Source: Sipunculus nudus
Lineage: Eukaryota > Annelida > Sipuncula > Golfingiida > Sipunculidae
Assembly (NCBI GenBank): GCA_026874595.1
Contig: CM049314.1
Coordinates: forward strand, 74,850,300-74,914,299
Length of the DNA stretch: 64,000 nt
Direction of reading: 5' to 3'
Shown here: piece by piece, positions 22,972 to 34,370 of the stretch
How the letters are laid out: the number at the start of each line of letters is the position of its first letter
How positions within the stretch are numbered: the first letter of the stretch is position 1
Notes under the pieces: model-generated
The model's input: the letters and a program-made list of their open reading frames with translations, nothing else
Told to the model about the DNA's origin: nothing
Databases searched by the model: none
Translations under genes and position numbers: made by a program

Positions 22972-25254
22972 AACAAGGCCTACAGGCCTAATGCGAACAT
23001 GTGCATTGGGAAATACACCAGGTATAATGCTTCAATGCTGGACCATTACTTCTCATGTATATGAACAATGCAAGTACTAAACATTTTGAACAAGGAACAA
23101 TTAAACAAACATCACTGCTGAAATACTGGCATAGGTGCACACAACACAAAATGATTGTAGCTGGCACCACCAGTCTTGTATACAATGAAGCTATCAGAGA
23201 TATATACATATGCCCAATTTCAGACTGATATATCAAACTGCTCCTGAGATATAAGCAGGGGCACACACTGTGCAAAAATTATTGTAGGTGGCACCACCAG
23301 TCTTGTATACAACAAAGCTATTCAATATGTATAAATATGCCCAATTTCAGGCTGATATTTCAAATTCCTCTGTAGAAATAAGCTGACACATACACTGTGC
23401 AAAATCCACTGTAGGTTGCGACACCTGTCTTGTGAAAGCCATCAAAGACACATAGACAGGTCAAAATATCAGGCCAATACATCAAACTTACCTTGAGTCT
23501 GATGCATGGGGCTGACCAGGCTTAGGTGAGAAAGGCAGTTGCCCCGAGTCAACTGTGACAAATTTGCTGGCTCAGGCTACTGCACTGAGTGAACTCATGA
23601 CCTGCACCTGGCTAGACTGAGTGAACTTTTGACCTGTACCTGGCTGCACTGAATGAACTCTTGACTTGTTGCATAATCTGACACAGTTGGCAGTCTGCCA
23701 AAGCTATAAATAGATCCAGGCTGAACTTTGGTGCCAAATCTGATGCACTGGGCAGTCTGCCAACCCTAGCTATAAATAGATCCAGACTGACCTTTCGCCT
23801 GTTTCCAAATCTGCATAAACCATAGCATAAGCTCACAGATTGGCTCCACATGCAGCCCTGAGGGGCATGACACCCATGAGGTGATCACATGGTGCCCATG
23901 AGGTGTTCACATGTCACCAATGAGGTGATCACATGCCTTGTGCTTTGCTGCACTGATTGAACTCTTGACCTATATCTGGCTGCACTGAATGAACTCTTGA
24001 TCTGTTGCCAAATCTGAAACAGTTGGCAGTTTCTCAACCTATTTAAAAATATAGACACATTCTTGGCCTGTTGGTAAATCTGTTTACACATACTGAAAGA
24101 CTTTGGCTAAAATGTTTTTTTTTAAAGCTGACATATTCATAAACTTTTTATCAAAATATCTAGAATAAAAAAAGATGCAGTCCTTTCATTGTTACAGGTC
24201 CAATAATTCTACCAAAAATCATTCAAGTAAACTTGAACAAAGGCCACCTACAAATAATTTTGAGCAATGTTACAGAAGTTATAATTGAAACAATAATTTT
24301 GTAGAAGAACAGTTTTGCAGTCCTTAGTTTGAAATAGACATAATAAAGGCCATAAGACCAACTTAAGCTTTTCTGATATGATTGAAAGAACCATGTCCTA
24401 GGATAATTCTTTTGAAAAATTTAACGATTCAACTTGACAGTTTTATCATTAAAATTTCAAGCTGAAAAAGGCTAAAATTATGAGGTTTTTGCCCATAAAA
24501 AAACAGTTTAATGTAGGTGGAACCACAAAATCTGCAACATCAAATATGAGTCATGTGACCAACATTTGCACAATACTTGGTAATCCTAGCTTCTGTCATT
24601 TCTGAGATTACTAAGTCAGTATGCTTACTTGGCCAAATGACTGTTCAAATTTGTGAAACTCCACTAAAATTCATCAAATGGTTTGCATGAGAGGGCTTGC
24701 CTCTGGGATCATTTCTGGAAAATAATTGAACAATTTGGCTGGACCGTTTACAAGAAGAATACTATAAAGGTTTTTCAGCTTTTTTCCAAAAAAATCTAAG
24801 TAAATGCTGATAGCAAAAAAATAAGCTAATTCCCACAACATTTGATATGTGACAGATTATTGCATAAAATCTGGGGATGGTAGTTCCTGCTATTCCTGAG
24901 AAATTTTGGGTTAATTTACAGATGACCAATGACCCCCGTACAAAAAAAGGTCAATGCAGGTGGCGACACCAATACATGAATTTCATATATGACTCATGAG
25001 ACCAATACTGGCATAAAATTTGGTGATGATAGCTCCCACCTTTTCTGAGATTGCCATTTTAGTATGCTTTTTTGGACAGATGACTAAGTTCAACTTCCTG
25101 TAGAGTTTTTTAGATGACTAATTTTTTGCATAAAATTTTGTGATGCTAACTCTTGCTGTTTTCAAGATAGTATGGGTTAATGTACTGACGACAGATGACG
25201 GACGCCAGACGCCGGATGACGCCACACCATGGCATAAGCTCACAGGTTTGCTAA
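22972..25254 (+). repeat. Family P element, long copy 1
   Basis: It starts AACAAGGCCTACAGGCCTAA, a 5' hairpin (AGGCC/GGCCT), and ends CATAAGCTCACAGG, TTTG, CTAA. A near-full-length second copy lies at 34371-36851 with the same ends, so the boundaries are mutually supported. The interior holds palindrome-bearing units ('gtaggtggcaccaccagtc'), a 'ctataaatagatccag' duplication and a palindromic 'gaggtgatcacatg' array near 23875-23935. ORFs are short. It is probably a non-autonomous Helentron-like element (inference). Confidence 0.8.
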
Positions 25255-25736
25255 AAACAGGCCAGAAAATGTGGATATTATCACACAGGCTGCTTTTATT
25301 AAATATCTTGTTTAAATCTTGGGGTCTGCCAAAATAATAAAAAAATAAACAAGGGCCTCTGGCAGCAAGGAAGATAAGTCAGAGCTTTGCAAATGGCGTT
25401 TTGCAACAAGTGACCTTTCTACCTCTGCATATATGCAACCTCCCACCTTAGGTTACATGTTTTTCCGTTCATCAACAGTGTTATGTTTACAAATTAACAT
25501 GTTGCTGATAGACAAGTTATACATCCTTCATGAAGGCGTTATAAGAACGTTTCACAATCAAAATTACCCTTAGATCATTAATATATACACAGAGGAAACG
25601 AGAAATCACATAGATTCTTTTTCAAAAAGTAGGTGAATGTGCACCTTTAAAGGATTCTGTATAGATATCTCTGTACAATTTATGTGTTTGGATCATGGAT
25701 ATAGTGACAGGTAGATTAATGGGTTCATCAGTATCT
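25255..25736. other. Sequence between P and R elements, possible element start
   Basis: It contains AACAAGGGCCTCTGGCAG near 25345, resembling the AACAAGG starts of families P and S, but I see no matching end before the R element. No gene is seen. Confidence 0.35.
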
Positions 25737-27685
25737 AACTAGAATACGGGTAGTCGACAAGCGACTACTTGTATCCGCCTAAATCAGAGTGGAACGGGTG
25801 AAGTGTTGCATATTAGCATGGATGTCTGCAGCCAAATTGTGTATGTAGGTTGCGCTACCAACCAAAAAATCCAGAAAGCCGTCCAAGTTGTATACATATG
25901 CAAAATTTAAGGCAGATAAGTCAAACCACTATATTGTATATGAGTGATTTTTGCCCTTGGCAGACAAACAGAGCCACCAGTTTAGCGTATGATAAAGAGC
26001 TTTGTGAGAACTAAACACATGCAAATCTTTGGCCCAATCGGTCAAACGGTTCCCAAGATATGAGCTTGGATATCTGCTGCATAAACTAGAATGCAGGTGG
26101 CGCCACCTGTCATAAAATCAAGAGAGCTGTCGGGGATGTATAAACTTGCAAAATTTTAGGCAGATATGTCAAACCACTGCCGAGATATGAGTGATTTTAT
26201 CCCATGGCAGACAAACAGACGGGAGCTGTGCAAACATGGCTGCAGGTGGCGTCACCAGTTTTGCGTATGATAAAGAGCTATATGAGATTTATACACATGC
26301 ACAATTTTGGCCCAATCGGTCAAACGGTTCCCTAGATATGAGCTTGGATGTCTGCAGCGTAAACTTGATTGTAGGTGGCGCCACCTGTCATAAAATCAGA
26401 AAAGCTATCCAGGATGTATAAGCATGCCGAATTTCAGGTGAATTAGTCAAACCACTGCAGAGATATGAGTGATTTTAACCCAAGGAATACGAACAGATGG
26501 ACACTGTGCAAACATGGTTGCAGGTGGCGCCACCATTTTTTGTGTATGTTATAAAGCTCTCCAAGGGCTACATTTGTGCAAAAAAAATTTCCTGATCGGT
26601 CAAACGGTTCCTGAGATATGAGCTTGGATGTCTGCAGCGTAAACGTGAATGTAGGTGGCGCCACCTGTCATAAAATCAGAAAAGCTATCCAGGATGTATA
26701 CGCATGCCAAATTTCAGGTGAATTAGTCAAGTCACTGCAGAGATATGAGTGATTTTAACCCAAGGCAGACGAACAGATGGACACTGTGCAAACATGGTTG
26801 CAGGTAGCGCAACCATTTTTAGTGTATGTTATAATGCTCTCCAAGGGCTACATTTGTGCAAAAGAATTTTCCTGATCGGTCAAACGGTTCCCGAGATATG
26901 AGCTTGGATGTCTGCAGCGTAAACGTGAATGTAGGTGGCGCCACCTGTCATAAAATCAGAAAAGCTATCCAGGATGTATACGCATGCCAAATTTCAGGTG
27001 AATTAGTCAAGTCACTGCAGAGATATGAGTGATTTTAACCCAAGGCAGACAAACAGATGGACACTGTGCAAACATGGTTGCAGGTAGCGCCACCATTTTT
27101 GGTGTATGTTATAAAGCTCTCCAAGGGCTACATTTGTGCAAAAGAATTTTCCTGATCGGTCAAACGGTTCCCGAGATATGAGCTTGGATGTCTGCAGCGT
27201 AAACGTGAATGTAGGTGGCGCCACCTGTCATAAAATCAGAAAAGCTATCCAGGATGTTTACGCATGCCGAATTTCAGGTGAATAAGTCAAGTCACTGCAG
27301 AGATATGAGTGATTTTAACCCAAGGCAGATGAACAGATGGACACTGTGCAAACATGGTTGCAGGTGGCGCCACCATTTTTGGTGTATGTTATAAAGCTCT
27401 CCGAGGGCTACATTTGTGCAAAAAAATTTCCTGATCGGTCAAACGGTTCCCGAGATATGTGGGTTTATGTGTTGAAACAGACGCACAAACGGACGCAGAG
27501 CGCAGAGGAAAGGTCAGAGGTCAAAACAAAATCGGGGCGCAGCAGTTCACATGTGACCCGAACATAATCCCGGGTTTCGGAAAATTCCGCCCAGCGGTTA
27601 CAGAGGAGTTCTACGGACACCTACGCGGCGGCGGCGTGCAGCTGAAAACATAGTATCCGCAAAACTCTGTTTTGGCGGATACAAT
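25737..27685 (+). repeat. Family R element, copy 2 (most regular)
   Basis: It has the same AACTAGAATACGGG start and the same terminal hairpin as copy 1 (27652-27681, GTATCCGC/GCGGATAC perfectly paired), followed by ACAAT. It contains four nearly identical ~281-bp units (26460-27420) plus degenerate 5' units. Perfect AGGTGGCGCCACC motifs are at 26095, 26372, 26521, 26653, 26935, 27217 and 27361, give or take a base. Confidence 0.85.
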
Positions 27686-27884
27686 GATAATTCAGATGTT
27701 TATACATCCTTATTGGACTCTCATATATGAGCATTGAACTGGTCCTTATAATGAGATGGTCAGGTCATGTTTATTTGTGTCTGGTGATAATACAAAGGTC
27801 AACCTATAAATGAACGTTTATTCAGGCTAATTATATTCTTACATAAAACGACAACATGCACAATTATGTCAAATGTCAGGTCAC

Positions 27885-28064
27885 TGTTTGTATGGTTTCG
27901 ATACGTTTATAAAGCAGACGAGCAAGTTGAACAAGTTTTATTGACATCGTGATACAGTAACATGGCACGGGCCGCCTCGACGAGTGCCCGGATGTACGTG
28001 ATAGAATAAGTCCGTAACTGAGTACAACCGTAGTTACGGTCTAGTCGTAACGTTCCATATTACA
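27885..28064 (-). repeat. 3' LTR of gypsy B with polypurine tract
   Basis: Next to it the minus strand reads AAAAAGAGGGAGA and then the LTR start TGTAATATGG, a standard polypurine tract. It carries AATAAA in element sense. Confidence 0.92.
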
Positions 28065-28337
28065 TCTCCCTCTTTTTAAATATAAAAGTGTGAAATTAAA
28101 ATAAGAAATTATCTTAGGAAATTACACATGATGTCTGGAAGTATGACACTAAAGGTTCAAGAAAATTATTTTTTTTAAAAGCAAAATGGAATCATGATAA
28201 GTAATAAATATAAAGGATACCGTAAGATAATTTGGTCTTATGTTTACATGTGGTTGTAGTCTCACAAAACAGAGTCTTTGGTGAAACACAGGTTGACACA
28301 AATTACAATACACTTAACTAAGCTTTGATCGATATCA

Positions 28338-29087
28338 TGATAAGATACACTGGACAGAGAGAAATTGTCCCTTCTGTTTAAATCATGGTGAAGCTTTAGT
28401 TGAAACAGAATATCATTTTATGATGAAGTGTCCACTATATAATGATTTGAGAATTAAATACCTTTTTAAGCATGGGAAAATATCTTTTGTATCACTTATG
28501 ACATATAAAAACCCAGCAGTCATTAATAATTTAGCAGCTTTTGTATATCATGCTTTTAAAAGAAGAAATGATCAAATATAAGCCAGTATTTAATTTCTTT
28601 ATTTATTATTTATTTATTTATTGTTGAAGTATTAAAGTAGCTTTCATAAAGTATACTTGTAAAATGTACTATAAAGTATTTTGGACAGATATCCTAACCT
28701 GTTAAATATTTGCGTATTTATAGATGTAAAGATATCTCTAAATGTGGATATATGTGCATGTGTATGTATGTGTATATATATTTGTGCATGTATATATATA
28801 TTTATACGTGTACTTGTATGTGTGCATTGTTTAATTTGAAATATGGTTTTCTTAAATATTAATGAATACAAATATCTTATTTCTATTTATTGTACATTGC
28901 AGTAATGACCTCTTAAACTATATTATTATATTCATTGATACTTCTGAATGCATGTATTAAGAAATTGTTTGTTTAATCAATTGTTTATTTATTACCATCA
29001 TATTGTATTCGGATGGTATTATGTAATTACTTATGGAATTATGGGCCTGAGGCCTTATATTTTCAGAATAAAACATTCATTCATTCA
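28338..29087 (+). mobile_element. 5'-truncated LINE inserted in gypsy B
   Basis: A 750-bp insertion flanked by the 14-bp duplication TTTGATCGATATCA (28324-28337 and 29088-29101). It begins inside the C-terminal coding region and ends with ATGGGCCTGAGGCCTTAT, 'cagaataaaa' and a (CATT)n tail. The 3' end resembles that of the LINE at 8713-9360 and 14609-14710: a GGCCTNNGGCC hairpin, then CAGAATAAA, then a short tandem tail. The two tails differ, CATT and CTT. Confidence 0.9.
28339..28581 (+). pseudogene. LINE ORF2 C-terminal fragment with zinc-binding motif
   Basis: Eighty in-frame codons end at a natural stop (28579-28581). The translation contains RNCPFC, then ETEYHFMMKCPLYNDLR, the CxxC...E.HF...CP.Y...R motif found at the C terminus of many LINE reverse-transcriptase proteins. 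The 5' edge is the truncation point, so there is no start codon. The clade was not determined. Confidence 0.85.
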
Positions 29088-29189
29088 TTTGATCGATATC
29101 AAGTTGTTAAACATTACCATTCCACGTAATCATCAAGATACTGTGGTCTATGTCGCTCTCTCTGTGGATATCTTGGAACCAGATCAGGG

Positions 29190-32140
29190 GTGATCCTTTA
29201 AGGTGGTGCAGCAGGCGTTTCTGGCTGCTGATCAGGAGTTTCAAAGGTAAAAGCAGATCATCATCGTTGGTCTTACTGGGGGCTTTTTCAGGTACGTAAA
29301 GAAGCTGGCACTGGTTTCTGGGAAAGTCCTTTCCGTCAATGGTAACAATATAAGAGCGCAGCTTACTTAACTTTCGTTTGACAACACCAAGCTTCTGGTA
29401 ACCAACAGGTGTTTGTACGTGAACTATGTCACCTGGCTGTAGCGGAGGTAGTGGATGCGCAAATCAGTCATATGATTTCTTCTGCTGTTCGTGTTTGTGT
29501 CGCAGATGAGACTGTATGTAACAGCCATGGGGTATATTAGGCTGTAGTAGGTTTTCCGCTACTGGAAGTGTAGTTTGTGTACGTCTGAATAGCATTCTTT
29601 GTTGTGGACTAAGATTGTTATCACAGGGTGTGTTTTGATAAGTGAGAAGTGCGAAATAAGCATCACTGCCTTCGTTTTTTGCTTTCGTCATCAGTTGTTT
29701 TACAGTTCTGACAGCACGTTCTGCAAGTCCATTACTCTGTGGTTATTCAGGACTGCTAGTAGTATGATCAAATCCCGATATTGCAGCGAATTCACGAAAT
29801 TCACGTGAAGCATATTGCGGTCTATTGTCGGAGAATACTTGCATTGGTACGCCAAATCTGGCAAAGTAGTGCTTCAATTTGTGTATCAATGAAGTACTGG
29901 TGGTTGAGTGTAACTGGTCAATTTCAATCCATCCTGAAAATGAATCTAGGAGTAGCAGGTAATGTTTCCCATCCCACTCGAAGAGGTCTGTACCGACAAT
30001 TTGCCACTTACAGTTGGGTACAGTATGAAGGAGAAGAGGTTCCTTTGGTTGATGTGACTTGTATTGGTTGCAAGTGGCGCAGTGATAAACAAAGTCAGAA
30101 ATGTCTTTGACCATGCTTGACCAATAGAGTGAGTCACAAGCGCAACGGATACATGCATCTACACCTAGGTGACCTTTGTGTGTAGCTTTTGGGACTACAA
30201 GTTTATAATCTCCTTTTAAAATTAAGCCAACCGCTGTTGTGAGTTCATCACGGAAAGCGAAGAAACGTGATATTTCCGGTTTTACCTGCTTAGTTTTGGT
30301 AGGCCAACCATTCTTGAGATGGGACATCACCATTTTACAAGAAGATTCTTGCGTCACGGCATCTCTGAGTTCCGCTAATTTGTTGGGCATTAGCAGTCTT
30401 AGGAGCATGATGTCATAATCTTCCTCGTTGTCACTTTCCTCAGAGTTAGGAAGATAAGCTCGGGACAAAGCGTCTGCTAGGTGCAGGTCTGATCCTTTTT
30501 GGAGACCAGATTGATATTATATGGTTGCAGTTTGGGAAGCATCTTTTGCAGGTGCATGGTAGCACTTTGTAGCGGTTTCTTGATAATCGACACAAGGGCT
30601 TGAGGATCAGTTTCAACAGTGATGTCTTGGCCGAATATAAAGTCATGAAATTTGTGGCATGCAAAGACTACAGCCAACAGTTCTTTTTCGATTTGTGCAT
30701 ATTGTGACTGTGGTTCAGTGAGAGCTTTTGAGGTGTAGGCAATTGGTTTGCCATTATGGATGCACGCAGCTCCTAGGCTGGACTTTGAAACATCACAAGT
30801 CAGTGTTACAGGTTTTGAAACGTCGTAGTAAGCAAGGACAGGCGGGGTGCTGATCATATGCTTGATGTCATTAAATGCCTTGCGGTGTGAATCGTTCCAT
30901 TCCCAAAGGGTATCTTTGAGAATCAGTTCACACAATGGAGCAGTGAAATCACTCGGGTTGGGTATGAATTCGGCAACATATTGAGTCATGCCTAAGAATC
31001 GATGTAGTGCTTGAACAGAGTCTGGTTCAGGCATGTTTCTGATCGCCTTGACTTTCTCTGGATCAGGTTTGAGACCTTGACCCATCAGTATGTGTCCTAT
31101 ATATGGTACTTCACTTACACAGAACTGGCACTTGGCAGCATTGAGTTGAAGATTAACTTCGCGCCAAGGTCAAGAATTTTGTGAAGGTTAGTATCGTGTT
31201 CTGCCTGTGTGCACCCCAAACTAGGATATCATCCAAGATAATATCACATGGCTGAGCTGCGAAGAGATGGTCCATGGTTTTCTGGAATACTTCTGAAGCC
31301 GACGTTATTACGAAAGACATGCGCAGGAATCGATATCTGCCGTACGATGTATTGAACTTTGTGGCCAGAGAAGATTTGTAATCCAATGCCAGAATCCACT
31401 GGAAGTGTCAAGCACACTGAACACTTGGGCATCAGGTATTCTTGCTATCACTTCCTCAACTGTTCTTGCCCGATAGTGTGGTCTTAATATTGAACAATTT
31501 AAGTCTTTTGGGTCAATGCAGATATGGACATCTTTTCCGTTCTTTTTCGAGGCTGCAACCATAGACGAAACCCATTCAGTCGGTTAAATGACTGGAGCAA
31601 TCATGTTTTGATTAAAAATACGATCAAGCTCCTCCTCAACTTTGTCTTGCATAGCAACAGGTATGCAACGTGGTGGTTGAACCACGGGAGTGACATTGGG
31701 ATCCAGATGCATCTTGTACTGTACTGGCAGGGTGCCAAGTTCACCAGAGAAGAGGTCACTGTATTCAGCCATGATATCTTGAGTTTGAGTATCTAGAATA
31801 GTACTAACACTGTGAACATCATGAAGAGTTATAAGATGTAAGTTGAGACTGTCTTCCAGGCCAATCAGTGGTGTTACAGGTTTGTCCACAATGAAGAAAG
31901 ATAGTGTGGTAACTGCACTTTGCCATGAGTATGAATTGTGTAACCACCGTAAGCAACTAAGGTTATGGCCTCTTGTTCATTAATGCCCTCATCCCGAGAA
32001 ATGCGTTGGAAAAGGGAATAAGGGAGTACATTGCACTTAGCACCAGTATCCACTTTCAGTTTAAGGTCATTTTTCATGTACTGAGATGGTACAGTGTAAC
32101 TCATTCTTGAAATTAATTGAATTGCTGTCAACAGATTCAA
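29190..32140 (-). pseudogene. pol: gypsy B pol (protease, RT, RNase H, integrase), broken
   Basis: The protease triad is in KVDTGAKCNVLP (31874-32140). RT (31153-31889): VVQPPRCIP, EEELDRIF, HICIDPKDLN and a catalytic box reading IILDDILVWG. RNase H (30477-31085): TCDVSKSSLGAA, EKELLAVVFA and ETDPQA, where a canonical DHKPL is replaced. Integrase (29464-30468): zinc motif HKGHLG with CATCNQ, then GTDLFEW and FSDNRPQYAS, with Arg in place of the usual Gly after DN. A stop follows TTSSPE just before the catalytic-Glu segment GLAERA. The C-terminal part continues to about 29190 (LPPLQPGDIVHV) after another stop near 29468. Several frameshifts also exist near 31090-31160 and 31570. Confidence 0.92.
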
Positions 32141-32229
32141 TCAGGAATGTACCATTATGACTAAGCTCATTTTGTTCATCAAGGCCATGTATCTGTCTAG
32201 GAGTTTGTGGTTGTGACTGCTGCTTGACC

Positions 32230-33701
32230 TTTGGCCTATTTGACATGCAACAATGATTAAAATGGTTCTATTTGTGACAGGAACGGCATTGTTGGCCGAA
32301 CGCAAGACAATTTTGTTCACGTGTAATCATGTATTGTCAGCCACAATGATTACATGAAGATAAAGTTCTTAAAGGGTTTGGTGGTTTTGGCCTATTTGAC
32401 CTCACTCAGAAAGCTGGTTGGTTTGGAGAGCAGTGCTGTGCCATATCCATGTTCTGTTTGGTACGACTGCATATGGCGACGGTTTGAGTTGGGTCTGTTC
32501 CTTTATGTTTATGCAAGGCGACAGCATCAGCTGTGGGTTGAGTAGTCAGCTGATTGTTGTGCTGCTCTGACAGTTCATGTATCTGACAAAGGCTAATGGC
32601 TTTAGCGAGTGTAAGGTCTGATTCTCTTAGGAGCAATTCACGAATATTGTCCTTTAAAATACCACATACGAGCCTGTCACGGATCATGTCATCTTTAAGC
32701 TCGCCATACTGGCAGTAGCCACCAAGGGTGACTATAAAATGTTAGATATATCTGAGAGTACATTTTATAGTCACCACCCCATGTATGCACTTGGGTGGGA
32801 TTCTAACCTCTGTATGATCTTGGTCTATAAAAGGGAGAAAACCCCTCAGTAACTCGAGTATCTCATTTTTAAAGACAAAATTCTGTTATGACAAGCTAAT
32901 TGCATAAATACCTGCTTAATTATGTCTATAACTCTTACAAAACTGGACCAGTATACGTAACAGTGTCGCCGTTACATATACATTCTAACTGCTTCTGTCA
33001 TGGCGGTTATGAGCAGAACGACCCGTGTCTTCTTAGACCAAAATACACAACAACTAAAGTAAAATGCACTTACAGTTGCCAATATGTTGCAGTTGTATTG
33101 AAAATACGATACTTTTGTCATAGTGAAGAAGTTTTAATGTCACCCCTTCCGTGAAACTGAAAATAAAACAGTCTTTTCCGGAAAATACGATCGTATCGTG
33201 ATCAAATACCACTTATCTCTATATATGGGGAGGCGACGAAACAGTCGTCCGTTAACGGTGCAAGACGTTTCGTCGCTGCAGGCGGCTATACTGGCAGGTA
33301 CTTGCTTTATTTCTGAGATCGGCAATATAAGCTTGGATTGACTTACCAGGTTTCTGGGAGCGAGTGTTAAATGTATGGCCTTCTAATGTCACATTAGTTC
33401 TTGGGTTGCAGATTTCTCTAAATTTTTGTTTCAGCATTTCTTGATCTTCTCGGCTCTCTGCTGGAGTGATAATATTACCGCTTTCATTAGTAACAGCTGG
33501 GTTCATATGAATGAACGTTCTCTTTCTGTTGCCTCACTGCCAGCAAGATTAAGGAGAATGTATGCCTGTGTACGTTTAGGCTTTTCACTATGGGCAGCAG
33601 CGATATAAATGTCAAATTCTTGTTAAAAAATGTGCCAATTTTCGGCACAGTTGCCAACAAACGATAATGTGGCCATTCCAGAGAATACCAATTTGGCCAT
33701 G
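32230..33701 (-). pseudogene. gag: gypsy B gag, interrupted by stops and a MITE
   Basis: On the minus strand gag seems to start near 33701 (MAKLVFSGMATL), with an early in-frame stop near 33630. Capsid phrases follow: MLKQKFREICNP, FNTRSQKPGKSI and AYIADLRNKASTCQ, then after the MITE GELKDDMIRDRLVCGI, a strongly conserved gypsy gag sequence. Two degenerate zinc knuckles (CNHCG and CRSCHK...NHFNHC) near 32250-32345 each contain a stop. The MITE at 32716-33288 splits the capsid region, and its removal restores a plausible junction. Confidence 0.88.
32716..33288. mobile_element. 573-bp MITE with 9-bp duplication and subterminal hairpins (in gypsy B gag)
   Basis: It is flanked by the 9-bp duplication TACTGGCAG (32707-32715, 33289-33297). 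The short terminal inverted repeat is TAGCCACC/GGCGGCTA, with one mismatch. Each end carries a hairpin: GGTGACTATAAAATGT (32727-32742) pairs perfectly with 32760-32775, and GCGACGAAAC (33233-33242) with 33268-33277. A 9-bp duplication suggests a Mutator-like (MULE) element. It has no coding capacity. Confidence 0.8.
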
Positions 33702-33784
33702 ACTGTTTTGGTAGTTTGTTGCACTGTTAATTATCCATGAAATAGCGCACGACTTACAGTTTTCAAAGTTCTGTGCTCGTAAAT

Positions 33785-33800
33785 GCAGCTTCTGACACCA
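33785..33800 (-). promoter_or_regulatory. Primer-binding site of gypsy B
   Basis: Directly inside the 5' LTR the minus strand reads TGGTGTCAGAAGCTGC, starting with TGG. It differs from the gypsy A site after the first few bases, so the two elements may use different tRNAs. Confidence 0.75.
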
Positions 33801-33980
33801 TGTTTGTATGGGTTCGATAAGTAAATAAAGCAGACGAACAAGTTGAACAAGTTTTATTGACATCGTGATACAGCAACATGGCACGGGCCGCCTCGACGAG
33901 TGCCTGGATATACGTGATAGAATAAGTCCGTAACTGAGTACAACCAATGTTACGGTCTAGTTGTAACATACTGTATTACA
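33801..33980 (-). repeat. 5' LTR of gypsy B
   Basis: It is 180 bp, TG...CA on the minus strand, followed by the GTCAC duplication. It is about 91% identical to the 3' LTR by eye. Confidence 0.92.
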
Positions 33981-33985
33981 GTCAC

Positions 33986-34370
33986 CATTACCATCTAATC
34001 CAATAAAATCTTGTATCAATTATGAAACCAAGGGTAAATATATATTCACAATTATGTCAATCCAAACTCTGTAACAAAAGTCTTACACGGTGTACGATTC
34101 TTGGACTATCTCTAGCTGGGCACTGCAGGGCCTCAGCAGAGACTCGCCCAGACCTCCATGCTGTGAAGAAAGACTTCAAATCATCATATTCATCTTCGAA
34201 CATTGTCAGCCACGTGCATCAGTAACTGCTTGTGATACGAGTAGGAACCCCATTCAAACTTGCATCAACCATAAAATGAAAACACTGGTAAAACACTATC
34301 CTGTCAGAAAATTCAATTTAATAATTTCTTCCTGAAACCGTGGATATTTCTAAAACTTCACTTTAAAAAA
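33986..34370. other. Unassigned sequence between gypsy B and family P
   Basis: No repeat or domain is recognised. Two plus-strand ORFs of 67 and 81 codons overlap in different frames, and neither shows a motif or splice support. Confidence 0.4.

Larger units (their letters stand above)
27885..33980 (-). mobile_element. Ty3/gypsy LTR retrotransposon B, complete but degenerate
   Basis: This 6096-bp element on the minus strand has 180-bp LTRs at 27885-28064 and 33801-33980, each TG...CA. It is flanked by the 5-bp duplication GTCAC (27880-27884, 33981-33985). Gag, protease, RT, RNase H and integrase are in Ty3/gypsy order, and all are interrupted. Two later insertions lie inside: a LINE (28338-29087) and a 573-bp MITE (32716-33288). 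The LTRs differ at roughly 16 of 180 positions by eye, so B looks older than A. Confidence 0.95.

Noticed and set aside
28065-29190. An env-like gene in gypsy B between pol and the 3' LTR
   Set aside because: The extra length is explained by the LINE at 28338-29087; no signal peptide or membrane ORF is present.
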